DNA from: Myxococcus qinghaiensis
Lineage (GTDB): Bacteria; Myxococcota; Myxococcia; Myxococcales; Myxococcaceae
DNA: 64,000 bases
Assembly: GCF_024198215.1 (NCBI RefSeq)
Contig: NZ_JAKCFA010000007.1
Location: 310,001-374,000, forward strand
Reading direction: 5' to 3'
The position numbers and the translations under genes were made by a program. Numbering within the stretch: position 1 is the stretch's first letter; the number at the start of each line of letters is the position of its first letter. The notes under the pieces are model-generated. The model had not been told where the DNA came from, did no database searches, and was given only the letters and a program-made list of their open reading frames with translations. Below are positions 11,487 through 19,929 of this stretch, in pieces.

Positions 11487-13322
11487 ATGCGAGTGCATTT
11501 TCACCCCCTCCCCCCCGCCTCTCGCGGACGGAGCACGAGGACCCGGGCGCGGCACGCGGCTGACGTCGGAAGCTCCCTGATGCTGGCGCTGCTGGGTGTC
11601 CTCCTCCTGACGACGGGCACGGCCCGAGCGCAGGTCCAGGCGTCCCAGGCCATCGACGTGCAGCAGTACAAGCCCGGGCCTGGCGCCTACGACGTGCTGG
11701 GGCTGCATGGCGCGCGCGTGGGCAAGCACCTGGAGTGGAACCTGGGGCTGTCGGTCAACTACGCGGAGGATCCGCTCAACCTGTTGGATCCGCGTCGCGA
11801 CGAGTTCGTGTACCGCATCGTCGACAGTCAGCTCTCCGTGGACCTGATGGGCGCGGTGGCCCTGTTCGACCGGGTGGAGCTGGGCGTGTCGCTGCCCCTC
11901 ACCACGACGACGTCGCAGCCCGCGACGGCCATCTCCCCCACGCTGGCGAACGGCGCCGCTGGCACAGGCGTGGGTGACTTGCGGCTGGTGCCGAAGCTGC
12001 GGCTGCTGTCGACGGAGGGCGGCCTGCACCTGGCCCTCGTCGCGCCGGTGACGCTGCCCACGGCGGGCGCGGCGGACTACCTGGGGGCCAAGGGGCTCAC
12101 CTTCCAGCCGAGGCTCGCGGCCGAGTGGGTGGGAGACTCGCTGCGGCTGCTGGCGAATGTCGGCGTGAATCTTCGCGGCGAGCAGCGGCTGCGCAACCTG
12201 CGCGTGGGCCATGAGTTCACCTACGGCGTGGGCGCGGAGGTGCCGCTCACGCAGAAGCTGTCCGTCGCGGCGACGCTGGCGGGCGCGCTGGGGCTCAAGG
12301 AGTCCAACTCCGAGGAGCGTCCATTGGAGGCGCTCGGCGCGGTGAAGTACCGCGTCACGAAGGAGCTGTCGGCGCACGTGGGCGCGGGACCGGGCCTCAC
12401 GCGAGGCTACGGCACGCCGGGCTTCCGCCTGCTCGGAGGACTCGCCTGGACGGCCTCGTCGCCCGCGGCCCCGTCCTCGTCCCACTGCGCGCTGGGGCCC
12501 GAGGACTTCGATGGCTTCCAGGACGACGACAACTGCCTGGACCCGGACGACGACAACGACGGCATCCTGGATGGCCCCGACGTGTGCCCTGGCGAGCCGG
12601 AGACGTTCAACGGCTACCAGGACGAGGATGGCTGCCCGGACTCGCCCACCGAGCACACGACGGATGCCGGCTCCACTCCAGCGCCGAGCACCCCGCTGAC
12701 GCTGGCGCCTCCGGCGGTGGACACCGACGGCGACGGGCTCATCGATTCCGAGGACCGCTGCCCCACGGAGCCCGAGGACCTGGACGGCTTCGAGGACACG
12801 GACGGCTGCCCGGAGCCGGACAATGACCGCGACGGCGTGCCGGACGCGGTGGATGCCTGCCCGCTGGAAGCGGAGACCATCAACGGCGTGAAGGACGAGG
12901 ACGGGTGCCCCGACAAGGGCAAGTCCAGCGTGCGGCTGGAAGGCTCGCGCATCGTCATCCTCGAGAAGGTCTACTTCGCCACCGGCAAGGACGTCATCCT
13001 GCCCAAGTCCTACGGACTGCTCGCGCAGGTGTCCGCGGTCCTCAAGGCGAACCCGCAACTGGAGCGGGTGCGCGTGGAGGGACACACGGATGACCAGGGC
13101 TCGGACACGAGCAACCTGGACCTGTCGCAGCGCCGCGCGAACAACGTGCGGGAGTTCCTGCTGAAGGCCGGAATCTCGCCGGAGCGGCTGGAAGCGGTGG
13201 GCCACGGCGAGACGAAGCCCGTGGAGAGCAATGCGACGGCGCGGGGCCGGGAGAACAACCGCCGCGTCGAGTTCAACATCGTGAAGACCGCCGAGCCCTC
13301 GGCGCAAGAGGCCACGCCATGA
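11487..13322 (+). CDS. OmpA-family outer-membrane protein with TSP3 calcium repeats
   Basis: The protein (611 residues from the ATG at 11487; ATG 11580 is an alternative start nearer the hydrophobic core) has a signal peptide ending at about TARAQ and a ~300-residue beta-rich barrel-like region. Aspartate-rich thrombospondin type 3 repeats follow (about residues 334-387 and 412-476, of the type DPDDDNDGILD), then an OmpA C-terminal peptidoglycan-binding domain (about 482-600, with VEGHTDDQGSD and NRRVEF). It should sit in the outer membrane and hold the cell wall, with the calcium repeats as a stiff spacer. The stop overlaps the FecR-domain gene (ATGA), so the two are co-translated. Confidence 0.85.
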   Translation: MRVHFHPLPPASRGRSTRTRARHAADVGSSLMLALLGVLLLTTGTARAQVQASQAIDVQQYKPGPGAYDVLGLHGARVGKHLEWNLGLSVNYAEDPLNLLDPRRDEFVYRIVDSQLSVDLMGAVALFDRVELGVSLPLTTTTSQPATAISPTLANGAAGTGVGDLRLVPKLRLLSTEGGLHLALVAPVTLPTAGAADYLGAKGLTFQPRLAAEWVGDSLRLLANVGVNLRGEQRLRNLRVGHEFTYGVGAEVPLTQKLSVAATLAGALGLKESNSEERPLEALGAVKYRVTKELSAHVGAGPGLTRGYGTPGFRLLGGLAWTASSPAAPSSSHCALGPEDFDGFQDDDNCLDPDDDNDGILDGPDVCPGEPETFNGYQDEDGCPDSPTEHTTDAGSTPAPSTPLTLAPPAVDTDGDGLIDSEDRCPTEPEDLDGFEDTDGCPEPDNDRDGVPDAVDACPLEAETINGVKDEDGCPDKGKSSVRLEGSRIVILEKVYFATGKDVILPKSYGLLAQVSAVLKANPQLERVRVEGHTDDQGSDTSNLDLSQRRANNVREFLLKAGISPERLEAVGHGETKPVESNATARGRENNRRVEFNIVKTAEPSAQEATP

Positions 13323-14494
13323 CTCGGACCCTTCCCTGGTTGATGGTGTTCGCCCTGTCGGGTTCCCAGGCCTGGGCCCAGGACACGACGCGAAGTGACG
13401 CGTGCGGCGGCCTGCGCTTCGTCAACGGCCGCGTGGAGCTGGGACGCAAGCTGGAGCCGAAGGGGCCCGCGACGGAGGCGTGCTTGAGGCACGTGGCGGA
13501 GGCGCTCATGGCGCGGCCCGCCATCCGCTCGGTGACGGTGGCCGCGCGGCTGCCGGACGCGGAGCGGCTGGATGGACAGGGCCTCGCGGTGGCGAAGGCC
13601 GCGGCGGACGTGCTGGTGTCCGCGGGCGTGGCGCGCACGCGCGTGTCCGCGGTGGCACCTCCGGCGGTACCGGGGGAGCCGGGTCAGCTCCAGTTCGCCT
13701 ACGTCGAGCGTCCCGCGCAGCCCCGCGTGGCCCAGGTGCGCGCGGCCAACGGAGACGTCTCCGCGGGCCCCAGCGCCGAGGCACTGAAGCCCCGCGGCGT
13801 GGGGGACTCGCTCTACACAGGCGAGCTGTTCCAGACGAACAAGGACGCGAGCGCGGAGCTGGAGCTGGCGGACACCAGCCGGGTGCGGGTGATGGCGGAC
13901 AGCCTGCTGCGCCTGGGTGCCATCGAGCTGGGAGCGAACTCGAAGCGCGTGGTGCGGCTGGAGCTGATGCGCGGCTCGGTGGAGACGGTGGCCGCGCCGG
14001 GTGGCGAGGGCTCCGTGTTCGAGGTGCGCACGCGAGGCGCGGTGGCAGGCGTGCGAGGGACTCAGTTCCGCGTGTCGGCTCAAGAGGACGGCGGCAGCCG
14101 CCTGGAGACGCTCGAGGGCAAGGTGGCGCTGGGCGCGGACCAGGGCGAGGTCGAGGTGGCCGGAGGCCATGGCTCCCGCGTGCTGCCTGGTGCCGCGCCG
14201 GAGCCGCCCCGGCCGTTGCTCACCGCGCCGTTGCTGAACGGGCCACGGGGAGGCAGCTTCACCACGCCGCCGAAGCTGGAGTGGTTCACCGTGGTGGGCG
14301 CGAAGACGTACCGCGTGGAGCTGGGCCGGACGGCGGACTTCGCCGCGAGCGCTCGCACGTACGAGGCGCAAGGCCAGGCGTTCACCGTGCCGACGGACCT
14401 CACGGGCAAGTGGTTCTGGCGCGTGCTTCCGGTGGACGCTGATGGTTTCATCGGCTTCCCATCGAAGATCTTCGCGTTCGACCTCCGCCCCTGA
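13319..14494 (+). CDS. Secreted FecR-domain protein
   Basis: The 391-residue protein has a signal peptide (residues 1-20, cleaving after AWA) and a region at about 40-130 that looks like a weak OmpA-like or 'SIMPL' fold. A FecR domain follows (about 150-280, recognisable by RTRGAVAGVRGTQFRV and LEGKVALG), then a C-terminal Ig-like segment with a tryptophan-rich WFWRVLPVDADG. FecR domains elsewhere occur in periplasmic signal transducers, but stand-alone copies also occur with OmpA and CHASE2 proteins, as here. It is translationally coupled to the OmpA gene; the CHASE2 gene starts 16 bases downstream. Confidence 0.82.
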   Translation: MTRTLPWLMVFALSGSQAWAQDTTRSDACGGLRFVNGRVELGRKLEPKGPATEACLRHVAEALMARPAIRSVTVAARLPDAERLDGQGLAVAKAAADVLVSAGVARTRVSAVAPPAVPGEPGQLQFAYVERPAQPRVAQVRAANGDVSAGPSAEALKPRGVGDSLYTGELFQTNKDASAELELADTSRVRVMADSLLRLGAIELGANSKRVVRLELMRGSVETVAAPGGEGSVFEVRTRGAVAGVRGTQFRVSAQEDGGSRLETLEGKVALGADQGEVEVAGGHGSRVLPGAAPEPPRPLLTAPLLNGPRGGSFTTPPKLEWFTVVGAKTYRVELGRTADFAASARTYEAQGQAFTVPTDLTGKWFWRVLPVDADGFIGFPSKIFAFDLRP

Positions 14495-14510
14495 GCCCCT
14501 GAGTCCACCG

Positions 14511-15929
14511 ATGCCCCCGAGCCCCGAGTCACCCGCGCGTGGCATGCGCCTCCCTCGCCCTTCCCCCGCGATGTGGCGAGGACTGGCGGGAGTGGTGGGG
14601 CTCGCGCTCGCGGGAGTGACGGCGGTGACAGGGGGCGCGCCGGGATTGTTCGAGCGCGGGCTGTATGACCAGGCCGCGAGCCGGCTCCTGCCGGGAGTCC
14701 CTCGCAGCGCGGACCTGGTGCTGGTGGAGGTGGATGACCGGGCGTTGTCCGCGCTGGGCGAGCGGTGGCCGCTGTCGCGCGCGACGTGGGCCCGGGCCTT
14801 TCGCGCGATGGCGGCCCAGCGTCCCGCGGCGGTGGCGGTGGACGTGGTGTTCGACCAGCCCGGCTCGCGGGATGCGCTGGAGCTGGGGGAGGACGTGCTG
14901 GGGGCGCTGCGTGACTCGGGCCTCGCGGACCAGCCCGCGGGCGCCGCGCTGGTGGCGGACCTGGAAGCGCGGCTGCATGCCCAGGACGGGGATGCCCGAC
15001 TGGCGGAGTCACTCGCGGAGAACGGCACCGTCATCCTCGGCGCAGCCGCGCTCACCGAAGACGTGTCGCTGATGCCGCCGCTCGCGGACGGGGTGCTCGG
15101 CTCGCCGTTGCCGTTGCCCGTGGACTCGCTGCGGCTCCAGGCCCGCGAGGTCGCCGGCAGCATCGCGCCCTTGCGGATGGCGGCGCAGGGCAGCGGCACG
15201 CTGAACATGTTGGTGGACGCGGATGGCGTCATCCGCCGCTATCCCTACGTCGTCGGCGTGGATGGGCATGTCTGGCCGTCCCTGGCCCTGGCCACCGCGC
15301 TGCGCCTGATGCCCGAACAGTTCGAGTCCCTGCTGCGTCGGGCGACCCTCGACGACGGCGCGCCGCTGATGCGCCTGCCCGCGCCGGACTGGCTGCCCCG
15401 GGTGAGCCTGGCGGATGTGCTCCAGGCGGACCCGCGCTCGGTGGGGCTGGACCTGGCGCTGCGAGGCAAGACGGTCTTCGTGGGTGTCACCGCGACGGGG
15501 CTCCATGGGCAGAGCACGCTTCCAGGACAGGTGGCGGTGCCGGGAGTGGAGATTCACGCCTTCGCCCTGGACAACCTGCGCGCGGACCGGCTGATGCGCT
15601 CGTCGGGACTCGTGGCGCTGGCGGGCCTGTTGGAGACGGCCGTGGTGTTGCTGCTCTTCGGCTGGCGGTGCCGACGCTCGCGCACGCTGCGCGCCGTGGC
15701 GCTGACCGCGCTGGGGTTCGGCGTGGTGCATGTCGGGCTGGTGGGGTGGCTCGCGGCGGACTTCGGCTGGGTGCTGCCGTTGCTGCCGGCGTGCGTGGGG
15801 CTGGGGTTGATGCTGCTGGTGGACTCGGCGGCGCGCACGGAGGAGCTGGGCCGTCAGCGGGGCGCGCTGCGTCGCCTCTTCGTCCGCTACCCCCAGGCCG
15901 CCCCGGTGCCCCCGGGGGAGTCCCGGTAG
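14511..15929 (+). CDS. CHASE2-domain membrane protein without catalytic domain
   Basis: The protein (472 residues from the ATG at 14511) has one N-terminal membrane segment (about 23-41), a large extracytoplasmic CHASE2 domain (about 45-355; VLVEVDDRALSALG and AAVAVDVVFDQP are typical), and three membrane segments near the C-terminus (about 365-455). CHASE2 proteins normally end in an adenylate cyclase, kinase or GGDEF output; here only about 25 residues follow the last membrane segment. It may therefore signal through a partner, for instance the cytosolic receiver-GAF protein 87 bases downstream, or be structural. It belongs to the OmpA-FecR-CHASE2 set. Confidence 0.85.
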   Translation: MPPSPESPARGMRLPRPSPAMWRGLAGVVGLALAGVTAVTGGAPGLFERGLYDQAASRLLPGVPRSADLVLVEVDDRALSALGERWPLSRATWARAFRAMAAQRPAAVAVDVVFDQPGSRDALELGEDVLGALRDSGLADQPAGAALVADLEARLHAQDGDARLAESLAENGTVILGAAALTEDVSLMPPLADGVLGSPLPLPVDSLRLQAREVAGSIAPLRMAAQGSGTLNMLVDADGVIRRYPYVVGVDGHVWPSLALATALRLMPEQFESLLRRATLDDGAPLMRLPAPDWLPRVSLADVLQADPRSVGLDLALRGKTVFVGVTATGLHGQSTLPGQVAVPGVEIHAFALDNLRADRLMRSSGLVALAGLLETAVVLLLFGWRCRRSRTLRAVALTALGFGVVHVGLVGWLAADFGWVLPLLPACVGLGLMLLVDSAARTEELGRQRGALRRLFVRYPQAAPVPPGESR

Positions 15930-16016
15930 GTCCGCGCCTCCACTGACACCCGAGCAACCTGGCGGGTGCGGGCCCTGTAACCAGCGAGCCGCCATCCGTG
16001 GCAGCATCCGTGAAAC

Positions 16017-17813
16017 ATGGCCCGCTACGCCCTCATCGCCGAGCCTGATCCTCACCGAGCCGCTGGATTGCTTGCCCTCGTCACCGGAGAGGGATTGGAG
16101 GGCGTGCTGGCCCGGGATGGCGCGGAGGCACAGGAGGTGGTGCGACAGCGCAGCGCCCCCGCCCTGCTCCTCACGGACCTGGCGCTGCCGCGCGTGGATG
16201 GCTTCTCGCTGCTGACGTGGCTGCGCGAGCGAGAGGACGCGGAGGCCACGCAGGTGGTGGTGGTGACGGCGTTCGACGAGCTGCGCGTGCGGGCGTGGCA
16301 GCTCAAGGACGCGCTCGGCATCCACTCGCTCTTGAGCCGCCGAGCGTCCGTGGAGACGGTGCGGGACACCGTGCGTCGCGTCCTCGCGGGCCAGCGGCCC
16401 CTGCCCTCTACCGCCGCCGAGAGCTCGACGGACGACGAGCGTCAGCGACTGGAGCGCATCGAAGCGATGCGACTGGTGGACGAGGGCCCGCCCGAGACGG
16501 AGCTCCAGGAGCTGGTCACCGAGGTGGCGCAGGCCTTCGCCGTGCCCGTGGCGCTGCTGACGCTGGTGCTGGGAGATCGGCAGTGGTTCAAGGCGCACGT
16601 GGGGCTGCCCCATGCGCTCGCGCGAGACAGAGGCACGCCTCGCGACTGGGCCTTCTGTCACCACGTGGTGATGGGCCGCGAGTCGCTGGTTGTCCCGGAC
16701 GCCACGCGCCATCCGGTGTTTCGAGACAACCCACTGGTGCGCGACGGAATCGTGGGCAGCTACGCGGGCGCGCCGCTGGTGACGCCGAGTGGAGAAGTCC
16801 TGGGCACGTTGTGTGTCATCGACACGCGGCCCCTCGTGCTCGGCACGGAGGACCTGGCCGCGCTGCGTGAGCTGGCCCGACGCGTGGCGGGAGACCTGGA
16901 GCTCAAGTCCCGTGCGCGGATGGAGGCCCGCGACGTGGGGCGCTCGCGACAGGAGCCCTCGCGCTCGGAGGTCGCGGCGCTGGCGCACATCCGCGACGCC
17001 ATCCAAGCGCTCGACGTGGCGACGCTGCTGGTGGCGCCTGGACGGCAGCCCTTCGCGGGCAACGCCGCGCTGTCGGAGATGCTGGGCCTGCCGCTGGAGA
17101 GCATTCCGAAGCTGACGTTCGACGCCTTCCGTCAGCACGTTGCGGGACTGACGGCGGACCCCTCCGGCCGCTCGCTGCTGCTCGACCTCGCGTCGGAGTC
17201 CTCACGGGGACTGCACCTGACGCTCGCGCTGGAGCATCCGCGTCCGCGCCGCCTCCGCTGGGTGGCCCGGCCCTTCCCGATTCCAGGAGGAACCGCGCAG
17301 CTCCTCACGCTCTCCGAGCTGGGGGGCACCTCGCCCCGGGATGACCGTGAGCGGATGCTGCGCGTGGATGCGCTCACGGGGCTGGCCACGCGGCGTGTCG
17401 GCGAGGAGCGCCTGCTGCGGGAGATTGGTCGCTGCCGCCGAGACGGCGCGCCGTGCGGTGTGCTCCTGGTGGACCTGGTGGGACTGGGCCGGCTCAACCT
17501 GCGGCAGGGCTTCGACGTGGGAGACAGCGCGCTGCGCGACGTGGCGCGGCGCCTGGAGGACGTGGGCGCGCCGACCGGCTTCGCGGTGCGCTGGGAGGGA
17601 GGCTCGCTGCTGGTGGCGCTGCCGGGCCAGGATGCGGAGGCCACGGAGGCCGTGCGCACCCGGCTCCACGAAGAGCTGGGGTCCTTCGAGTTCCACAGCG
17701 CCGTGGTGGCCGTCACGGGTGAAGAAGACCCACGGGAGACGCTGGCCCGAGCCCACGCGGCCCTGGCGCGAGCGAAGGCCGAGCACCGCGCCAGGGCGGG
17801 CACCCCGGGCTGA
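16017..17813 (+). CDS. Receiver-GAF-PAS protein with degenerate GGDEF domain
   Basis: The 598-residue cytosolic protein has a receiver (residues 1-125; D54 in LLTDLALPRVDG), a GAF domain (about 155-305), a PAS-like region (about 315-435) and a GGDEF-like domain (about 445-595) that begins with DALTGLATRR. The diguanylate-cyclase signature is lost: the expected GG(D/E)EF reads EGGSL near residues 527-531. It is therefore unlikely to make cyclic-di-GMP, but could bind GTP or a partner. The GAF has FCHHVVMGRE and VCYIDT-like VCVIDT elements typical of small-molecule sensing. It follows the CHASE2 gene, which lacks an output, so the two could act together. Confidence 0.8.
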   Translation: MARYALIAEPDPHRAAGLLALVTGEGLEGVLARDGAEAQEVVRQRSAPALLLTDLALPRVDGFSLLTWLREREDAEATQVVVVTAFDELRVRAWQLKDALGIHSLLSRRASVETVRDTVRRVLAGQRPLPSTAAESSTDDERQRLERIEAMRLVDEGPPETELQELVTEVAQAFAVPVALLTLVLGDRQWFKAHVGLPHALARDRGTPRDWAFCHHVVMGRESLVVPDATRHPVFRDNPLVRDGIVGSYAGAPLVTPSGEVLGTLCVIDTRPLVLGTEDLAALRELARRVAGDLELKSRARMEARDVGRSRQEPSRSEVAALAHIRDAIQALDVATLLVAPGRQPFAGNAALSEMLGLPLESIPKLTFDAFRQHVAGLTADPSGRSLLLDLASESSRGLHLTLALEHPRPRRLRWVARPFPIPGGTAQLLTLSELGGTSPRDDRERMLRVDALTGLATRRVGEERLLREIGRCRRDGAPCGVLLVDLVGLGRLNLRQGFDVGDSALRDVARRLEDVGAPTGFAVRWEGGSLLVALPGQDAEATEAVRTRLHEELGSFEFHSAVVAVTGEEDPRETLARAHAALARAKAEHRARAGTPG

Positions 17814-17849
17814 GTCGTGGGACAGGGGAACGGTGTAGAACTCCACCGC

Positions 17850-18449
17850 ATGGCCCCTTCACCCGTGCCCGACCGGCTCCGACTGCCTCTCTCCTTCGAC
17901 GCGGCGCGACTGCGGGACGAGCTGGCGCGCCTGCCCGCGGAGACGTGGGTGCCGCACTTCAACACCCGCTATTACGAGGGCGACTGGAGCGGCGTGCCGC
18001 TGCGCTCCGTGGGTGGCATGGAGGGGCGGCTCTACCCCGACCCCACGGCACGGCAGAGCTACGAGGACACACCGCTGCTCGGGCGCTGCCCCGCGTTTCG
18101 CGAGGCGCTCGCGGCGTTCCAATGTCCCATCGGCTCCGCGCGACTGTTGAAGCTCGCGGCGCGGGCGCACATCCGCGAGCACACGGACTACAACCTGGGC
18201 TTCGAGGATGGCGAGGTGCGCCTCCACATCCCCCTCGTCACGCACCCCGACGTGGCCTTCGTCCTCGCGGGCCAGCGCGTGGACCTCCAGCCCGGCGAGT
18301 GCTGGTACCTGAACTTCAACCTCCCCCACCGCGTGGACAACTTCGGGGACACGGACCGCGTGCACCTGGTGCTCGACTGCGTGGTGGATGATTGGCTCCG
18401 TGACGTCTTCGCGCGGGCCATGGCCCCTGGCGGCGTCCGTGTCGCGTGA
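17850..18449 (+). CDS. Aspartyl/asparaginyl beta-hydroxylase-like oxygenase
   Basis: The 199-residue protein is a cupin-fold 2-oxoglutarate/Fe(II) oxygenase. Iron ligands are H111 and D113 (HTDYNLGF) and H160 (LPHRVDNFG); a nearby arginine (R170) could hold 2-oxoglutarate. Such enzymes hydroxylate Asp/Asn side chains in proteins or peptides, or free amino acids. The ATG at 17850 is preferred; a GTG at 17817 would add 11 residues. It is the first of three genes with overlapping frames, followed by a Nif11-like small protein and a sulfotransferase, which suggests a shared substrate that is hydroxylated and then sulfated. Confidence 0.8.
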   Translation: MAPSPVPDRLRLPLSFDAARLRDELARLPAETWVPHFNTRYYEGDWSGVPLRSVGGMEGRLYPDPTARQSYEDTPLLGRCPAFREALAAFQCPIGSARLLKLAARAHIREHTDYNLGFEDGEVRLHIPLVTHPDVAFVLAGQRVDLQPGECWYLNFNLPHRVDNFGDTDRVHLVLDCVVDDWLRDVFARAMAPGGVRVA

Positions 18450-18645
18450 GGACTTCGAGCGCTTCCGCCAGCGCGTCCTGGAGGACCTGTCGCTGCAGGA
18501 GGCGCTGCGAGCCCCGATGGAGGTGTCGGCCTTCCTCGCGCTGGCGACCCGCCTGGGCGCGGAGCAGGGCTGTCACTTCAGCGCGGAGGAGCTGAAGGAC
18601 CTCATCCGGGATGCACGCCGGAGCTGGCTCGGAGACTGGGTATGA
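18439..18645 (+). CDS. Nif11-domain-like small protein
   Basis: The 68-residue protein from GTG 18439 starts VSREDFERFRQRVLEDLSLQ and contains AEQGCHFSAEELKDL, both typical of Nif11 domains (nitrogen-fixation-associated small proteins and the leader type of some cyanobacterial peptide precursors). No GG cleavage site or Cys/Ser/Thr-rich core follows, so it may be a carrier, adaptor or tailless leader rather than a precursor. Its 5' end overlaps the hydroxylase gene by 11 bases and its stop overlaps the sulfotransferase start (ATGA). A longer version from ATG 18388 is possible but would overlap the hydroxylase by 62 bases. Confidence 0.65.
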   Translation: MSREDFERFRQRVLEDLSLQEALRAPMEVSAFLALATRLGAEQGCHFSAEELKDLIRDARRSWLGDWV

Positions 18646-19667
18646 GCCTCGCGCCGGATGACGCGCGACTGGAGGGCTGGATTCCCGCGCGCATCCACGT
18701 CGATGGGGAGGTGCCTCGCGTCGACTGGTGCCACCTGGGCGACAAGCGCTTCACGGACCCGTTCTTCGACGAGACGCTGGAGCGCAGGCTTCGCAACCCG
18801 TTCGCCCTGCTCTTCCGGCACCAGACGTCGATGGAGACGCTGGTGGCGCGCCGCGCCGTGCGTCCGGGGTTGCCCGTCAAGGGCCTCGTGTTCCACATGT
18901 CCCGCTGTGGGTCGACGTTGCTCGCGCAGCTCCTGGCCGCGCTGCCCCGCCACATCGTGCTGTCCGAAGCGAGCCCCGTGGATGTCGTCCTGCGCCTGCA
19001 CCTTCGGCTCCGACACGTCACCGACGAACAGCGAATCGAGTGGCTGCGCGCGGTCGTCGCGGCGCTCGGTCAGCGGCGGAACCCCGAGGAAGAGGGCGTC
19101 TTCCTCAAGCTGGATGCGTGGCACGTGCTGGAGCTGCCGCTGCTCCAGCGGGCGTTTCCCGGAGTGCCATGGCTGTTCCTCTATCGAGACCCGGTGGAGG
19201 TCATGGCCTCGCATCAGAAGCACCGGGGCGCGCACATGCTGCCTGGAGTGCTGGAGCCCGCACGCGTCGGACTTGATTCGGGGCGGCTCTCCGAGCTGTC
19301 GCTGGAGGAGTATGGCGCCCGGGTGCTCGCGCGACTCTGTGAGGCGGGGCTGCGGGCGTACCGCGAACGTCAGGGGCCCGCACGGCTGTTGAACTACCGC
19401 CAACTCCAGGACAGCGCAGTGTCGCAGCTCGTGGACCTCTTCAAGCTGGAGCCGACGGCTTCCGAGCATGAGCTGCTGGCCGCCGCCGCCGCGCGCGATG
19501 CGAAGAACCCTGTGCTGACGTTCGAGGATGACACCCAGGACAAGGCTCGCACTGTCTCCGACACCTCCCGCGCCATGGCGGAGCGGTGGGTCCGCGAGGT
19601 CTACGACTCGCTCGAAGCCGAGCGCCTGCGCGACGCCGCCGAGCCCGACCGTACGCGCTCGCGGTGA
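18642..19667 (+). CDS. Sulfotransferase-family protein
   Basis: The 341-residue protein carries a 5'-phosphosulfate-binding loop HMSRCGSTLL at residues 85-94, followed by the family's helix, and the 3'-phosphate-binding pattern in FLYRDPVEVMASHQKH (about residues 178-193). It should transfer sulfate from PAPS to a hydroxyl group, though some members of this P-loop family use other donors. It shares a four-base ATGA overlap with the Nif11-like gene, so the three upstream-to-downstream genes form one translational unit. The substrate is unknown; the hydroxylase in the operon could create the hydroxyl that is sulfated. Confidence 0.75.
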   Translation: MSLAPDDARLEGWIPARIHVDGEVPRVDWCHLGDKRFTDPFFDETLERRLRNPFALLFRHQTSMETLVARRAVRPGLPVKGLVFHMSRCGSTLLAQLLAALPRHIVLSEASPVDVVLRLHLRLRHVTDEQRIEWLRAVVAALGQRRNPEEEGVFLKLDAWHVLELPLLQRAFPGVPWLFLYRDPVEVMASHQKHRGAHMLPGVLEPARVGLDSGRLSELSLEEYGARVLARLCEAGLRAYRERQGPARLLNYRQLQDSAVSQLVDLFKLEPTASEHELLAAAAARDAKNPVLTFEDDTQDKARTVSDTSRAMAERWVREVYDSLEAERLRDAAEPDRTRSR

Positions 19668-19929
19668 GTATCAGACGGATGGGCACGCTGAAGAGATACA
19701 CGCGTGCCGCAACCGAAGCGATTGACCGACTCAAAATGCTGTCAGTTGAGACCCGTGTCAGGGCTGAAGCAGCCAAAGGCACGATACAGGGGGCTGTCTC
19801 TTCCGAAACGCGCAGGTGAGGCGGACGTTCGACTTCAGAGTGCGGGCCGTGCTCAATTGTGTCTGGGACAGACTTGCCGTGCGCATACGGCGGCTGGCCC
19901 GTCACCCCACTCACCACCGGAAGAATCCA

